NCBI GenBank assembly: GCA_902793695.1
Contig: CADBEI010000005.1
Coordinates: forward strand, 1 to 60,347
Direction of reading: 5' to 3'
From: an uncultured Pseudomonadota bacterium
GTDB taxonomy: Bacteria; Pseudomonadota; Alphaproteobacteria; RF32; CAG-239
DNA length: 60,347 nt
The first letter of the stretch is position 1. Each line of letters opens with the position of its first letter. The notes under the pieces were generated by a model. That model did no database searches, had not been told where the DNA came from, and saw only the letters and a list, made by a program, of their open reading frames with translations. A program made the position numbers and the translations under genes. Shown here piece by piece: positions 44,136 to 53,251 of the stretch.

Positions 44136-45077
44136 CTAGTTGTTTGTCTTAATCAAAAAGCTGTCCAAACTGACGCGCTTATTATTCATAACCGAAACCA
44201 CCTTTACCGGTTTATCGTCAACATAAAAAGTGGCGCTGCGCGGTCTGCCCACGGTAATAGTCAGGCCTTCTTCCTGTGGGATATCGTAGCTGAAGCCTCT
44301 TTTATAAACCGAACCGCGAAGCACGGTTTTCTCGCCGTTTTTGATTTCCACCCACGACGGTCCGCTCAACACCATCCGCATTTTATGAAACTTTGTTTCC
44401 GGTTCGGCAACTTCAGTCGATGATTCCGCAGCGTTTTCTTCCGCAACTTCCGGTGTTGCTTGGGCTTGATTTTCGTCAGCCTGTGTTTCGGCAACGGCGT
44501 CTTCCGCAACTTCGGCTGATGTTTCTTCATCAGCTTCGGCAGTTTCTTCTGCTGCATTTTCATTATCCGCAGGTTCGTCCTCAGCCATAACCTCTGCCTC
44601 GTCCGCCGTATTTTCATCGGTTACGAGAACCGGCTCCGGAATAACATCGGCAGCATCTTCCTGAAAGTCTTCCACCGGTTCGCTCAACGGCAAAACCGAC
44701 CATACGGCAAACAATATTGCCAAGCCGCATATCCCGAATAATATATGTTTCAAACGCGGTTTGGAAGAAGAGGTATGAGCTACTTTTTCACTGATTTTTT
44801 CTTCTTTATTTTCGTGAAAAGATTGTTGATAGGATGATACGATACGGTCACTGTTTAAGCCGACCGCATCGGCATATGCACGGATGAATCCGATTCCGAA
44901 CGGGCGCGGCGGAATATTGGAAAAATCCATTTCTTCAATAGCCGTAACATAAACCTTGCGAATGCACAATAATTCGGCAATATCGGCTTCACTCTTACCT
45001 GCTTTCAAACGTGCTTCACGCAACATAGCGCCCACGGTTTGAATTTCTTCTTCTTGTTGTTCTGTTTCTTTTACCAC
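44136..45077 (-). CDS. rodZ: RodZ-like cytoskeletal/HTH membrane protein
   Basis: 313 residues. An N-terminal helix-turn-helix of the HTH_25 type (VGAMLREARLKAGKSEADIAELLCIRKVYVTAIEE) is followed by one transmembrane helix (HILFGICGLAILFAVWSVLP) near residue 112. A long acidic Glu/Ala linker leads to a C-terminal DUF4115 beta domain (MRMVLSGPSWVEIKNGEKTVLRGSVYKRGFSYDIP). RodZ ties MreB to the elongation machinery and cell shape. The gene sits between ptsP and hisS. Its 5' neighbour gap of 39 bases has AGGAG before the ATG. Confidence 0.85.
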   Translation of the reverse strand: MVKETEQQEEEIQTVGAMLREARLKAGKSEADIAELLCIRKVYVTAIEEMDFSNIPPRPFGIGFIRAYADAVGLNSDRIVSSYQQSFHENKEEKISEKVAHTSSSKPRLKHILFGICGLAILFAVWSVLPLSEPVEDFQEDAADVIPEPVLVTDENTADEAEVMAEDEPADNENAAEETAEADEETSAEVAEDAVAETQADENQAQATPEVAEENAAESSTEVAEPETKFHKMRMVLSGPSWVEIKNGEKTVLRGSVYKRGFSYDIPQEEGLTITVGRPRSATFYVDDKPVKVVSVMNNKRVSLDSFLIKTNN

Positions 45078-45116
45078 GTTTTTTCTCCTGTTGTTGTGCG
45101 GCTTATATCATAAAAA

Positions 45117-47336
45117 TTATTCAATTGCAATAGCGTGATCGTAGGCATATGCCGTTAATTGCGGCCGAATACTGGTTTTCGGCGATTTCATCAGGGTTTT
45201 GATGTAATCCTCGACATCTTCCGTATTCATAGAGCGTATCATATTTTTAACCTGCGCATAACGAGCACCCGATACCGATAAATTGCGATATCCCAAACCG
45301 ATAAGCGCCATTGCTTCAAGCGGATTACTGGCCATTTCACCGCATACCGAACAATGTACTCGGTATTGCATAGCTTTATCCACGATTTTTTTCATCAGCT
45401 TCAAAAACGGTGCCGAAAGCACATCATAGCGGTCGGACAGACGCGGATTACCGCGATCGCAGGCAAATACGAATTGATATAAATCATTGGTACCGACCGA
45501 TATAAAATCAACTTCCTGCAACAACTCGTCAAGCTGAAACAGTACCGACGGAACTTCTATCATTATGCCTACTTTAACCTCGCGCGCCGTCGGTTTTTTA
45601 CGCTGTTGTTCGCGTTCGTATTCCAGCATTAAAGTTTCTTTGGCTTCCAAAAACTCCTGCAGTGAAGAAACCATCGGAAACATAACATTTAATTCTTTGC
45701 CGGCGGCAGCGCGGAGCATAGCGCGAATCTGTTGACGCAACAGCGCACGCCTGTCCAAAGTAATGCGAATCGAGCGCCAACCGAGCGCCGGATTTTCTTC
45801 TTTCATTTCGCCCCAATACGGCAAAAATTTATCCGAACCGACATCCAAACTGCGAAAGAATATTTTTTTGTTGCCCATAGCATCAAACAGCTTTTTATAT
45901 TGTTTCTCCTGACTTTCGACATCCGGCATTTTCTCGGCCGACATAAAAGTAATTTCGGTACGATATAAACCGATGCCATCACAGTTGGTCGGCTTGAGAT
46001 ATTCATAATCCAAATCCAAACCGTAATTCATCGCCAATTTGATTTTGACGTTATCCAGCGTCACTGTCGGTTTATCCTTAAGCTTTTCCAGTTCGGCAAA
46101 AACTTTATGCAAACGCACCGATTTTTTTTGATATTCGGCAATCTGCCTTTCACTCGGGTGCGTATATACCATAGCCTCGTTGCCGTTAACGGCGATAACT
46201 TCACCGACTTTGATTTCTTTCAAAATCCCGTGAATCTTGGCAATAACCGGAATATTAAGTGCCTTTGCCACAATAACGACATGCATAGTCGGGGTACAGT
46301 CCTCAATTATGAGACCGCGGATATTTTCATATTTATAATCCATCAAATCGGACGGTCCCATGGTTTGGGCAATAATAACAATATCTTCATCGGGAGCTAT
46401 TTGTGCCGCAGATTGATTATCGCCGGCAATAAATGCACGCAGTCTGTCGGAAACATCGCGCAAATCATAAAGTCTTTCTTTAAGATACGGATCATTGGTG
46501 GCGGAAAGTTTATTCCACATATCTTCATATACGTGTTCCACCGCCGCCTCGGCCGTATAGCCTTTTTCAATATCGGTGTTGATTTTTTTGTACCACCCTT
46601 TATCCATGGCAAACATTCGATACGCTTCCATAATGTCGGTGGTGTTGCCGATATAGTTACCGGCCTGGTCGATTTTATCATCAAAATAAGCGACCATACG
46701 CTGGCGGCCTTCCTCAAGCTTGGATTTTTCCAACTCGATATTATCGGTAAAGATATTAACCAGTTCACGGTGACGGTGATGTAACACCGCTTTGCCGACG
46801 CCGTACCCCTTATTGAGACTCGTGCCGTGCAAGGCATCACGCACCACAATACCTTTTTCGCGAATAATTTGATTGCGTAATTCGGTAAATTCATTATGGC
46901 TGAACAAATCAGGAAGCGCCAAGGCTAAGGTTTCGGCTTTTTCCACTTCAGAATCATCAAATGCATCAACACCCGATTTTACCAACACCAAAACGCCGAT
47001 GGTCAGATTCATACGGGTTACCGGAATACTGAGCAGTGTAATATTCTGTGCCGATAACGTTTCGCGAATGGTACGTTTGCTGGCAGCACTACGGCCGATG
47101 CTGTCTTCATTATAGCGAATGTTGGATTTATAATTCTGCGCCTTCCGTTCACCCACCAATTCCAGATAGTTTTCATCAACCGTGGCATACAACAAAGCCG
47201 AATCTGCCTTAATCGAATCGATAAAGGCTTTAAGTATTTTATTGAGCTTTTCCGGCATAGTCCCCGACTTAAGCAATTCGGTACTGATTAAACGCTGAAT
47301 TGATAAGGCTTCGCTGATTGCCGCCGATATTTGCAT
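45117..47336 (-). CDS. ptsP: Phosphoenolpyruvate-protein phosphotransferase PtsP (EI-Ntr)
   Basis: First enzyme of the nitrogen-related PTS, passing phosphate from PEP to NPr. 739 residues: an N-terminal GAF domain (about 1-150) that senses metabolites in the family, the swivelling phosphohistidine domain, and the PEP-binding TIM barrel. The active histidine is in 'IEDCTPTMHVVIVAKALNIPVIA'; the barrel shows 'GIGLYRTEITFMS', 'FISVGTNDLYQFVFACDR' and the catalytic cysteine in 'SVCGEMASNPLEA'. The usual 'GGxxSHxAI' around the histidine is less conserved here. First gene of the leftward ptsP-rodZ-hisS-prfA group. Confidence 0.92.
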   Translation of the reverse strand: MQISAAISEALSIQRLISTELLKSGTMPEKLNKILKAFIDSIKADSALLYATVDENYLELVGERKAQNYKSNIRYNEDSIGRSAASKRTIRETLSAQNITLLSIPVTRMNLTIGVLVLVKSGVDAFDDSEVEKAETLALALPDLFSHNEFTELRNQIIREKGIVVRDALHGTSLNKGYGVGKAVLHHRHRELVNIFTDNIELEKSKLEEGRQRMVAYFDDKIDQAGNYIGNTTDIMEAYRMFAMDKGWYKKINTDIEKGYTAEAAVEHVYEDMWNKLSATNDPYLKERLYDLRDVSDRLRAFIAGDNQSAAQIAPDEDIVIIAQTMGPSDLMDYKYENIRGLIIEDCTPTMHVVIVAKALNIPVIAKIHGILKEIKVGEVIAVNGNEAMVYTHPSERQIAEYQKKSVRLHKVFAELEKLKDKPTVTLDNVKIKLAMNYGLDLDYEYLKPTNCDGIGLYRTEITFMSAEKMPDVESQEKQYKKLFDAMGNKKIFFRSLDVGSDKFLPYWGEMKEENPALGWRSIRITLDRRALLRQQIRAMLRAAAGKELNVMFPMVSSLQEFLEAKETLMLEYEREQQRKKPTAREVKVGIMIEVPSVLFQLDELLQEVDFISVGTNDLYQFVFACDRGNPRLSDRYDVLSAPFLKLMKKIVDKAMQYRVHCSVCGEMASNPLEAMALIGLGYRNLSVSGARYAQVKNMIRSMNTEDVEDYIKTLMKSPKTSIRPQLTAYAYDHAIAIE

Positions 47337-47422
47337 CTGAATACCCGTTAAATTATTGTTGCAACATTTGTTTTATTGTTATACTAGATTTTAGCTGATG
47401 TAAACTAAAAAAGGAGTTAAAA

Positions 47423-47788
47423 ATGGCGAATAATTATGCACGCGGACAACACGATGTCCGTCCGTGGGGAACTTGGGAAGTTATCGATTGCGGTAACGGC
47501 TTTTGCGTTAAGCACATTACGGTTAATGCCGGCGGTATCCTTTCGTTGCAACTGCATCATCATCGGGCAGAGCATTGGATTATGGTAAACGGCACCGCTA
47601 CCGTTACACTCGGCAAGCAACAAATTGAGAAAAAAGCCGGCGAATCGGTATTTATTCCGGTAGAAACCGAGCACCGTATTCAAAACGATACGAATCTGCC
47701 GCTAGAATTTATCGAAGTGCAGGTCGGTGAAAATTTGGATGAAAACGATATCGTGCGTTTGGAAGATAAATACGGTCGCATCGGCTAA
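47423..47788 (+). CDS. Stand-alone mannose-6-phosphate isomerase type II cupin
   Basis: 121 residues matching the C-terminal cupin of ManC/AlgA-type enzymes: 'RPWGTWEVIDCGNGFCVKHITVNAGG', the metal-binding 'LQLHHHRAEHWIMVNGTATVTLG', and 'VFIPVETEHRIQNDTNLPLEFIEVQVG'. As a single domain it may isomerise mannose-6-phosphate and fructose-6-phosphate, or act as an unrelated sugar-binding cupin. No GDP-mannose pyrophosphorylase half is adjacent. AAGGAG lies 6 bases before the ATG. Divergent from ptsP. Confidence 0.85.
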   Translation: MANNYARGQHDVRPWGTWEVIDCGNGFCVKHITVNAGGILSLQLHHHRAEHWIMVNGTATVTLGKQQIEKKAGESVFIPVETEHRIQNDTNLPLEFIEVQVGENLDENDIVRLEDKYGRIG

Positions 47789-47797
47789 CCTTATTAT

Positions 47798-47824
47798 CTG
47801 TGCATAACTTTATGCATAACTGCA
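47798..47824 (+). repeat. Short direct repeat TGCATAACT x2
   Basis: TGCATAACT occurs twice with 3 bases between copies, in the gap before the ApaG-like gene. It may be an operator for a repeat-binding regulator, or chance in AT-rich DNA. Confidence 0.4.
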
Positions 47825-47886
47825 GAATCCCCTTGAACTTTTTTAAAGGTTAATGAATCCTTAAGCAAGTTTTGGGGGATTTTTGT

Positions 47887-48303
47887 ATGTCTGATACGGA
47901 AAATTTTGATTTAAGTGTTATTCAAACCGGCGATGTAATGGTGTCCGCATATCCGGAGCAATTGGATTGTGATGATAACAGACGGGAACTGTGGGCGTAT
48001 TGTTTGCGGATAGAAAACAATTCGAATCAGCGTATTCGTTTACTCAGACGCAATTTCTGCATTACCGACAGTTTCGGGCAGAATCATTATGACTTGAGCG
48101 AAGGTTTTAACGGTGAAATTCCGGATTTGGAACCGGGAGAATGTTTTGAGTTTGAAGACACCGCGATTATTGACGGTCGCGCCGCCGTGCTTTACGGAAG
48201 TTGCATTGCCGCCAAAGATGACGGCACCGTTTTTCATATAGACATTCCGTTGATGCAACTCAGTACGGCGAATCCGTTGCCGAGCAAGTTTCTTATTAAC
48301 TGA
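47887..48303 (+). CDS. apaG: ApaG-domain protein
   Basis: 138 residues with an ApaG-like immunoglobulin fold: 'VMVSAYPEQLDCDDNRRELWAYCLRIENNSNQRIRLLRRNFCITDSFGQ', then a glycine- and acid-containing turn and 'DLEPGECFEFEDTAIIDGRAAVLYGS'. The family's 'GVVGxQPxLxPGExFxYxSg' is recognisable but diverged (FNGEIPDLEPGECFEF). Function in bacteria is unclear. ATG 47887 is preferred, with GGGGGA about 8 bases upstream. A terminator follows directly. Confidence 0.75.
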   Translation: MSDTENFDLSVIQTGDVMVSAYPEQLDCDDNRRELWAYCLRIENNSNQRIRLLRRNFCITDSFGQNHYDLSEGFNGEIPDLEPGECFEFEDTAIIDGRAAVLYGSCIAAKDDGTVFHIDIPLMQLSTANPLPSKFLIN

Positions 48304-48335
48304 AAAACGCCGGAACAATCCGGCGCTTTTTTTAT
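48304..48335 (+). terminator. Terminator after the ApaG-like gene
   Basis: CGCCGGA pairs with TCCGGCG (7 bp, loop ACAA), followed by CTTTTTTT. Confidence 0.88.
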
Positions 48336-50218
48336 TTATCGTTTTTCTTGATTGATATTTCATCCAATGCCTTCAACAACTCTTTATCGTGAAGTTGTAT
48401 CAGCTCATTATGCTCAATACCGTTTTCGATTTTTTGCTCTATCAGATTCTTATCGATTGCTTCGGCATCTTCCTTAAAGACCAAAGCGTGTCGCCATTGG
48501 AAGACCGCCTCGTTTTTCCGACCGCCCATCCAATAGGCATCACCCAAATGGTCGCTGATGGCCGCATTTCCGGAATTAAGGTCAGAGGCCTGTTCCAAAA
48601 AACCGATGGCTTTATCGTATTGTCCGAGCTTATAATATACCCAACCGAGACTGTCGGTAATGTGTCCGTCATACGGATATTGTCGATATGCTTCCAAAAT
48701 CATGGCGACGGCGTCGTCTGGATTCTTATTCTCGACCAACCACGAATATCCCAGATAGTTCAACACATTCGGGTCACGATTGCTCAATTCCAACGCTCTC
48801 TGCAGACTGGCTTCCGATTTGTCTTTTTGATTTAAACGGTCATACGAAACAGCCATAGCGTAATAAATCGGCCAATTGCTCGGCTGTTCCTGTTTGATAC
48901 TGGCAAGCGCCTGCTGATACAGTTTTACGGCTTCGGCATCTTTGCGCTGATTGCTGTTGATACCGGCCAAATCGCTCAAAAGCTGAGTATTATCCGGATA
49001 ACTCTGCAACAAAATTTTGAGTTGATTTTCCGCTGCGTCGTATTCTTCCATGGAATTATAGTTTTCAATCATTTTCAGCCGCGCAATAAAATAAGAGCCG
49101 GAATCTTTGCCGATTTGCGCATAGTATTTATTGGCTTCTTTCAGCATACCGGATTCTTCCAATACATTGGCCAGCGCAATTTTGGAAACCTCGTATTCCG
49201 GATTTAAGTACGACGAAATTGCTATATAAAATTGTGCAACTTCACTGCCGTTGTGTGCAGTTCTGAACAAGGTACCGATATTGAACAATGCCTCGGCCAA
49301 ACCTTTTTGCGGTGTATCAATAATCGGGGCGGTTGCAGCATTTGCATTATCTATTTTAATTTCGATATCTTTCAGCAACATTGAAAGTAATCCGTCATCA
49401 TTATAACGTCCCAGAAGACGTAAAGCGTCATCTTTGTTGCCCAAACGCACATAAAAATTGGTGATTACTTCCAAAATGCGATAAGTAACGTCTTTCGGAT
49501 ATTTTTGAGCAATCGTGACATAACATTCCGATGCCTTTTCTTTGTTGCCGAGATAATCGTAAATCATCCCTTTATGGAACAGTCTCATAACATTCAACGA
49601 CGGGTCGTTGACAATGCTGTCGATTGCGGCAATAGCCTTTTCTTCATCGCGTTCACCGGCATAAGCCCAAGCATTAAACAGCGGATTTATCAATCCGACA
49701 TAAAGTTTGTCATCTATTGAGGCCATTATCTCGCGGGAAGTTGCATAGTTCTTATCGGCAAATTCCTTGACCGCGACCACCAGCGGCGCCAACAATTCTC
49801 TTTTTTCCGTCTCCATTTCTTTGCGAGCATACGGAACCGCCCTGTCTATTTGGCCCAGTGAGGTTAAAATAACATACACCGTGCGATTGAGTGATACATT
49901 ATCTTTGTCTTTGTCTGTGGCGATTTTATAGTATTCGGCGGCATTTTCAAAATCTTGCCGCAAGTGCGCCACCCGACCGGCCAAATATGCTCCGTATTGT
50001 GATTTTGTACCATAAAAAGAGATCGTCTGGTCCGGATTTTTCTTGGCAATAAAATCCTGATAATGCCAATATCCGTCAGTATCAAATTCCGGAACAACAT
50101 TCTCCGCCGGATCTGATTTTTGCCATAACGGCAACTCGCTTATATTATGACGGAAAGGCCACATTGCGGCGCATATCACCACTGTAGTACATAAGATTCT
50201 TATCAATATTCTGCTCAT
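48332..50218 (-). CDS. TPR-repeat membrane-anchored protein, 628 aa
   Basis: An N-terminal hydrophobic anchor (ILIRILCTTVVICAAMWPF) is followed by about a dozen TPR-like helix pairs, for example 'AEYYKIATDKDKDNVSLNRTVYVILTSLGQIDRAV', 'AVKLYQQALASIKQEQPSNWPIYYAMAVSYDRLNQKDKSEASLQRALELSNRDP' and 'GWVYYKLGQYDKAIGFLEQASDLNSGNA'. The last repeats end in 'FQWRHALVFKEDAEAIDKNLIEQKI', typical of alphaproteobacterial TPR proteins with an envelope or protein-complex role. The arrangement suggests a periplasmic scaffold. No enzymatic domain. Confidence 0.85.
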   Translation of the reverse strand: MSRILIRILCTTVVICAAMWPFRHNISELPLWQKSDPAENVVPEFDTDGYWHYQDFIAKKNPDQTISFYGTKSQYGAYLAGRVAHLRQDFENAAEYYKIATDKDKDNVSLNRTVYVILTSLGQIDRAVPYARKEMETEKRELLAPLVVAVKEFADKNYATSREIMASIDDKLYVGLINPLFNAWAYAGERDEEKAIAAIDSIVNDPSLNVMRLFHKGMIYDYLGNKEKASECYVTIAQKYPKDVTYRILEVITNFYVRLGNKDDALRLLGRYNDDGLLSMLLKDIEIKIDNANAATAPIIDTPQKGLAEALFNIGTLFRTAHNGSEVAQFYIAISSYLNPEYEVSKIALANVLEESGMLKEANKYYAQIGKDSGSYFIARLKMIENYNSMEEYDAAENQLKILLQSYPDNTQLLSDLAGINSNQRKDAEAVKLYQQALASIKQEQPSNWPIYYAMAVSYDRLNQKDKSEASLQRALELSNRDPNVLNYLGYSWLVENKNPDDAVAMILEAYRQYPYDGHITDSLGWVYYKLGQYDKAIGFLEQASDLNSGNAAISDHLGDAYWMGGRKNEAVFQWRHALVFKEDAEAIDKNLIEQKIENGIEHNELIQLHDKELLKALDEISIKKNDK

Positions 50219-50380
50219 AACTCTTTGCCTTAAAAAACAAAATTATCGTCACTATAATATAAATATTATTTATTTGCAACGAGTAAAAATTTATTAACAG
50301 CTGTTTATATATACCGCAAAAGATATTCTTTGTATTGCAAAAAAAATATTTCCGCGTATATTGAATAAGGTGGAGTTAAA

Positions 50381-51172
50381 ATGGACGATATCGAGCAAAT
50401 ATTAAATTGGTATTTAACCGCCGGCGTTGATGAAATATGCGCCGATGCGCCGTATGATGCCCTCAAACCGCCCGTTTTGGCGCAAAATAATGTGAGCGAA
50501 AATTCCATGGTAACACCGGTAACGACCGTTGCCAGACAGGCTGTTTCCACCTTATCGCAAATTAACACGGTTGCTTGCAAAAATGCCGAAGAAATCTGCC
50601 AAAAAGCCCAAACTCTCGATGATTTGCGCGCCATGACGGAAAATTTTGACGGTTGTTCGCTGAAATTTTCGGCCAATTCCACCGTGTTCGGATATGGCAA
50701 TCCGCAAGCGGAAGTTATGCTTATCGGTGAAGCACCCGGAGCAGACGAAGACCGCTTGGGCGAACCGTTTGTCGGGCGCAGCGGCCATCTTTTGGATAAG
50801 ATGTTGACCGCGATTGGGCTCAAACGAGAAGACTGCTACATTACCAACATTCTGCCGTGGCGACCGCCGGGGAATCGCACTCCGACATCGGAGGAAGTTG
50901 CGGTTTGTCTGCCGTTTTTGAAGCGGCAAATTGAGTTGGTTAATCCCAAAATCATTTTTATTTTGGGGCGCAGTGCGGCTAATGCTCTGCTCGATAATGC
51001 CGACAGTATTTCGGCTTTGCGCGGGCATTTTATTGACTACACTTCGGCGCAAGGGACGGTTATTCCGACTCTTTCGAGTTTCCACCCCGCCTATTTGTTG
51101 CGCACCGCGTCGCAAAAAAGCAAATCGTGGGCTGATTTATTGCGCTTGAAACATAAATTGAGCGAGCTGTAG
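50381..51172 (+). CDS. udg: Uracil-DNA glycosylase, family 4-like (alphaproteobacterial type)
   Basis: Removes uracil from DNA. 263 residues with a poorly conserved 100-residue N-terminus, then the UDG fold: 'VMLIGEAPGADEDRLGEPFVGRSGHLLDKML', 'CYITNILPWRPPGNRTPTSEEVAVCLPFLKRQIE' and 'PTLSSFHPAYLLR'. Classical family 4 enzymes have four cysteines binding a [4Fe-4S] cluster; here two of those positions are non-Cys (single C in FDGCSLKF, W in LPWRPPGNR), so the cluster may be absent or altered. GGTGGAG precedes the ATG. Confidence 0.85.
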   Translation: MDDIEQILNWYLTAGVDEICADAPYDALKPPVLAQNNVSENSMVTPVTTVARQAVSTLSQINTVACKNAEEICQKAQTLDDLRAMTENFDGCSLKFSANSTVFGYGNPQAEVMLIGEAPGADEDRLGEPFVGRSGHLLDKMLTAIGLKREDCYITNILPWRPPGNRTPTSEEVAVCLPFLKRQIELVNPKIIFILGRSAANALLDNADSISALRGHFIDYTSAQGTVIPTLSSFHPAYLLRTASQKSKSWADLLRLKHKLSEL

Positions 51173-51248
51173 TTTTTTTGTAAAATTTAGGAAAAATTAA
51201 AGAATAATTATTATGATATGGTCAGATTTAATACTTTGGAGTAGAAAA

Positions 51249-52052
51249 ATGAGTTTGATTAAAAAAATTACATTCGGTTTAACTTTCGGTATGGCTATAT
51301 GCTTGGCTGCAACGTCTTATGCCGATGAACCGCAAAAAAAAGAATTTGAAAAAACTTCTGATGCAGGGGCAATTTTGTTCCGTATCGAAAATATTAAACC
51401 TTTAACCAACGAAGAAGGTTTGACCGACAGATGTTCTTTTTTGGTGACCGTGTATAACCGCATGGAAAAAAAGATTGAAAAAATCAATATGGACTTCCGC
51501 TGGCAAGATGCCATCGCCAAAAAATATCAGATTGTCGATGACAATGTTGAACCGGTTGATGACCCGAAAGACGCAATCACCTACATTATGAAACACGTTG
51601 AATTGGAAGATGTTTTCCCGCATCAACAAAAGAGTTTTGAGCAAATTGTCACCACCGACAAGTGCTTTTTGTTGCTTGACCAGTTGGAATATAAAGTGAA
51701 CGATTGTATTGCCGAAGGCGATAAAATTACGGTTAAAAACAATATGCAAACCAACCGCGGCAGCTGCATCAACAATTTCAACTACATTAACTCCAAAAAT
51801 CCGGAATATTATTCGGAATTTAAAGATACTCCGGACAGTGTGTTGGAACAGCAGGCAGAAGAAGCCAAAGCACATGAGTTGGCCGGCGTTGAAGAAGTTT
51901 ACAAAAAATCTTTGGCCGATTTGGAAGAGGTCTCCGTTGAGCTGGATAAAATCATAAAGAGAGGCTCGGAAGTTGCGGACGACAAAAAGGCTGAAGACGG
52001 CAAAAAAACCGAAGAAACTAAAGAAGAAGCTAAAGCCGAAGATAAAAAATAA
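51249..52052 (+). CDS. Periplasmic protein, 267 aa, related to the next gene
   Basis: Signal peptide at residues 1-25 (GLTFGMAICLAATSYADE). The mature domain has 'ILFRIENIKPLTNEEGLTDRCSFLVTVYNRMEKKIEKINMDFRWQD' and later 'TTDKCFLLLDQLEYKVNDC', with four cysteines. The C-terminal 60 residues are a charged helix ending in lysine/glutamate repeats (KKAEDGKKTEETKEEAKAEDKK), perhaps a coiled coil. The start at 51249 has GGAG 7 bases upstream. Unknown family. The core pattern (Cys, V.N, I..I, W, later Cys) recurs in the next gene, suggesting a tandem duplication. Confidence 0.7.
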   Translation: MSLIKKITFGLTFGMAICLAATSYADEPQKKEFEKTSDAGAILFRIENIKPLTNEEGLTDRCSFLVTVYNRMEKKIEKINMDFRWQDAIAKKYQIVDDNVEPVDDPKDAITYIMKHVELEDVFPHQQKSFEQIVTTDKCFLLLDQLEYKVNDCIAEGDKITVKNNMQTNRGSCINNFNYINSKNPEYYSEFKDTPDSVLEQQAEEAKAHELAGVEEVYKKSLADLEEVSVELDKIIKRGSEVADDKKAEDGKKTEETKEEAKAEDKK

Positions 52053-52070
52053 TCTTTGAAAGGTTCACTT

Positions 52071-52763
52071 ATGCGTTTGATTTGTTATCTTGTATTAGTT
52101 GCGATTTGCTCGACGTTTAATGCGTTTGCGCAATCATTTTCCAGCGGTTCGGGGATTGCGTCCGGTGCGAATGTATCTGCCGAATCGAATGTTGCAACCG
52201 ATACAAGCACCGCAACCGATTCCGCAACAGCTGATTCTGCAAAGCCGAAAGATGCGCCGATAATCGGCATTCCGGCTTATACCGAATCCAATGATGTGGC
52301 TTCCAAACCGGATGTGGTGGTAAACATCAGCGGCAATGAAACCCAGCCGGAAGAGCCGGTATATGATAACAGCGAAGGCAAAGTTGTCAGTTTTAAGGTT
52401 GTCAACGGCAAGATTGTGCACGATAAAGAGCGCAAAATTTTAATTTCGTATGACGATTTTTCGGTCAGCCGCGGTATGGATAATCTGGTGCGCTGCAAAA
52501 TGCGCATTTATGTTCTCAACGACTTGACCGAGCGCATTAACAGTTTCGGGATAAAGCTGATTTGGCCGGAAATTACCACTGCCATCAATTTGGTGAAGGT
52601 AAATCCGGGAGTGAGAACCTATCGCGATGTTATGCTTTTGGGCAACGGTTGTTTTTCTATGGATAAAAATCCGACGATTGAGGTTAATCGTTGCCGAGTG
52701 AAAGGCAAAACCGAAGAACAATGCGCAAACGCCGTCAAATGGTATAAAAAACCGGCGCGTTAA
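52071..52763 (+). CDS. Periplasmic protein, 230 aa, paralogue of the previous gene
   Basis: Signal peptide (LICYLVLVAICSTFNAFA), a Ser/Ala/Thr-rich low-complexity linker (about residues 20-70), then a domain 'ISYDDFSVSRGMDNLVRCKMRIYVLNDLTERINSFGIKLIWPEI ... DVMLLGNGCFSMDKNPTIEVNRCRVKGKTEEQC'. This aligns by eye with the upstream neighbour: a Cys before a 'V.N' strand, then 'I..I...W' and a Cys-Phe. Four cysteines could pair. AAAGG precedes ATG 52071. Cotranscribed (18-base gap) and ended by a strong terminator. Function unknown. Confidence 0.7.
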   Translation: MRLICYLVLVAICSTFNAFAQSFSSGSGIASGANVSAESNVATDTSTATDSATADSAKPKDAPIIGIPAYTESNDVASKPDVVVNISGNETQPEEPVYDNSEGKVVSFKVVNGKIVHDKERKILISYDDFSVSRGMDNLVRCKMRIYVLNDLTERINSFGIKLIWPEITTAINLVKVNPGVRTYRDVMLLGNGCFSMDKNPTIEVNRCRVKGKTEEQCANAVKWYKKPAR

Positions 52764-52784
52764 TATATAAATACTTTCCTCCGA

Positions 52785-52820
52785 CAAAGGCTTTCGATAA
52801 AATCGAGAGCCTTTTTTTTT
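52785..52820 (+). terminator. Strong terminator
   Basis: AAGGCTTTCGAT pairs with ATCGAGAGCCTT (12 bp, one GU), followed by nine or more T. It closes the two-gene secreted-protein operon. Confidence 0.92.
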
Positions 52821-52822
52821 GC

Positions 52823-52851
52823 TTGCCAAATTTGCAAAAAACGGTTATAAT
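52823..52851 (+). promoter_or_regulatory. Promoter TTGCCA-17-TATAAT for the leader RNA
   Basis: TTGCCA at 52823-52828 and TATAAT at 52846-52851, spacing 17, with transcription predicted from about 52858. Closely similar to the promoter at 4476-4504. Confidence 0.8.
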
Positions 52852-52867
52852 ATAAGTGTTATAAATT

Positions 52868-53001
52868 AGGGATTTTATTTGCGATTATTAAATTATTCTA
52901 TTCAATGTTGTTATTATTTCTGCCTTCCGAGACTTTATGTTTTGGTTGGTGAATAATTTCGATATTTGAGGGAGTAGTTTGTTAAGCGCAAATAAATCCC
53001 T
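52868..53001 (+). ncRNA. Leader RNA closed by a 15-bp stem
   Basis: AGGGATTTTATTTGCG (52868-52883) pairs with CGCAAATAAATCCCT (52987-53001), 15 bp with one bulged T. Inside, AAATTATTC (52890-52898) pairs with GAATAATTT (52951-52959). The two arms enclose about 100 bases. The structure ends 14 bases before the ATG of the 69-residue protein, so it could control access to it. It could also be the inverted ends of a tiny mobile element; no target duplication is evident. Confidence 0.55.
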
Positions 53002-53015
53002 TAATATATTGGAAT

Positions 53016-53225
53016 ATGGTAATAATATTTATAATCATCCTCGCCATTTGCGTTCTCGCAAAATGGTTTTGGATGGAACACAAAGAGGACGAATGGGTTA
53101 AAAGTCCCATTCAACTCGTTGTGTTTGGAGGCGTTGCACTTTGGTGCTATGTCTCTTTTGGACTAATCATCACTCTTGGTGGTGTAGTCATTTTATATCT
53201 ATGCGGAATCTGGAGAGAATTATAA
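53016..53225 (+). CDS. 69-aa two-helix membrane protein
   Basis: A short protein with two hydrophobic segments, residues 1-20 (VIIFIIILAICVLAKWFWM) and about 33-66 (LVVFGGVALWCYVSF, then LIITLGGVVILYLCGIW), separated by a charged loop (EHKEDEWVKS). No Shine-Dalgarno sequence; the ATG follows TTAATATATTGGAAT, like the SD-less genes at 2137 and 3888. It has its own promoter, structured leader and terminator, so it is a complete single-gene unit. Size and topology resemble small stress or toxin-like membrane proteins, but no family is recognised. Confidence 0.65.
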   Translation: MVIIFIIILAICVLAKWFWMEHKEDEWVKSPIQLVVFGGVALWCYVSFGLIITLGGVVILYLCGIWREL

Positions 53226-53251
53226 TCACTCGGATTTTCGTAACTTTTCGG

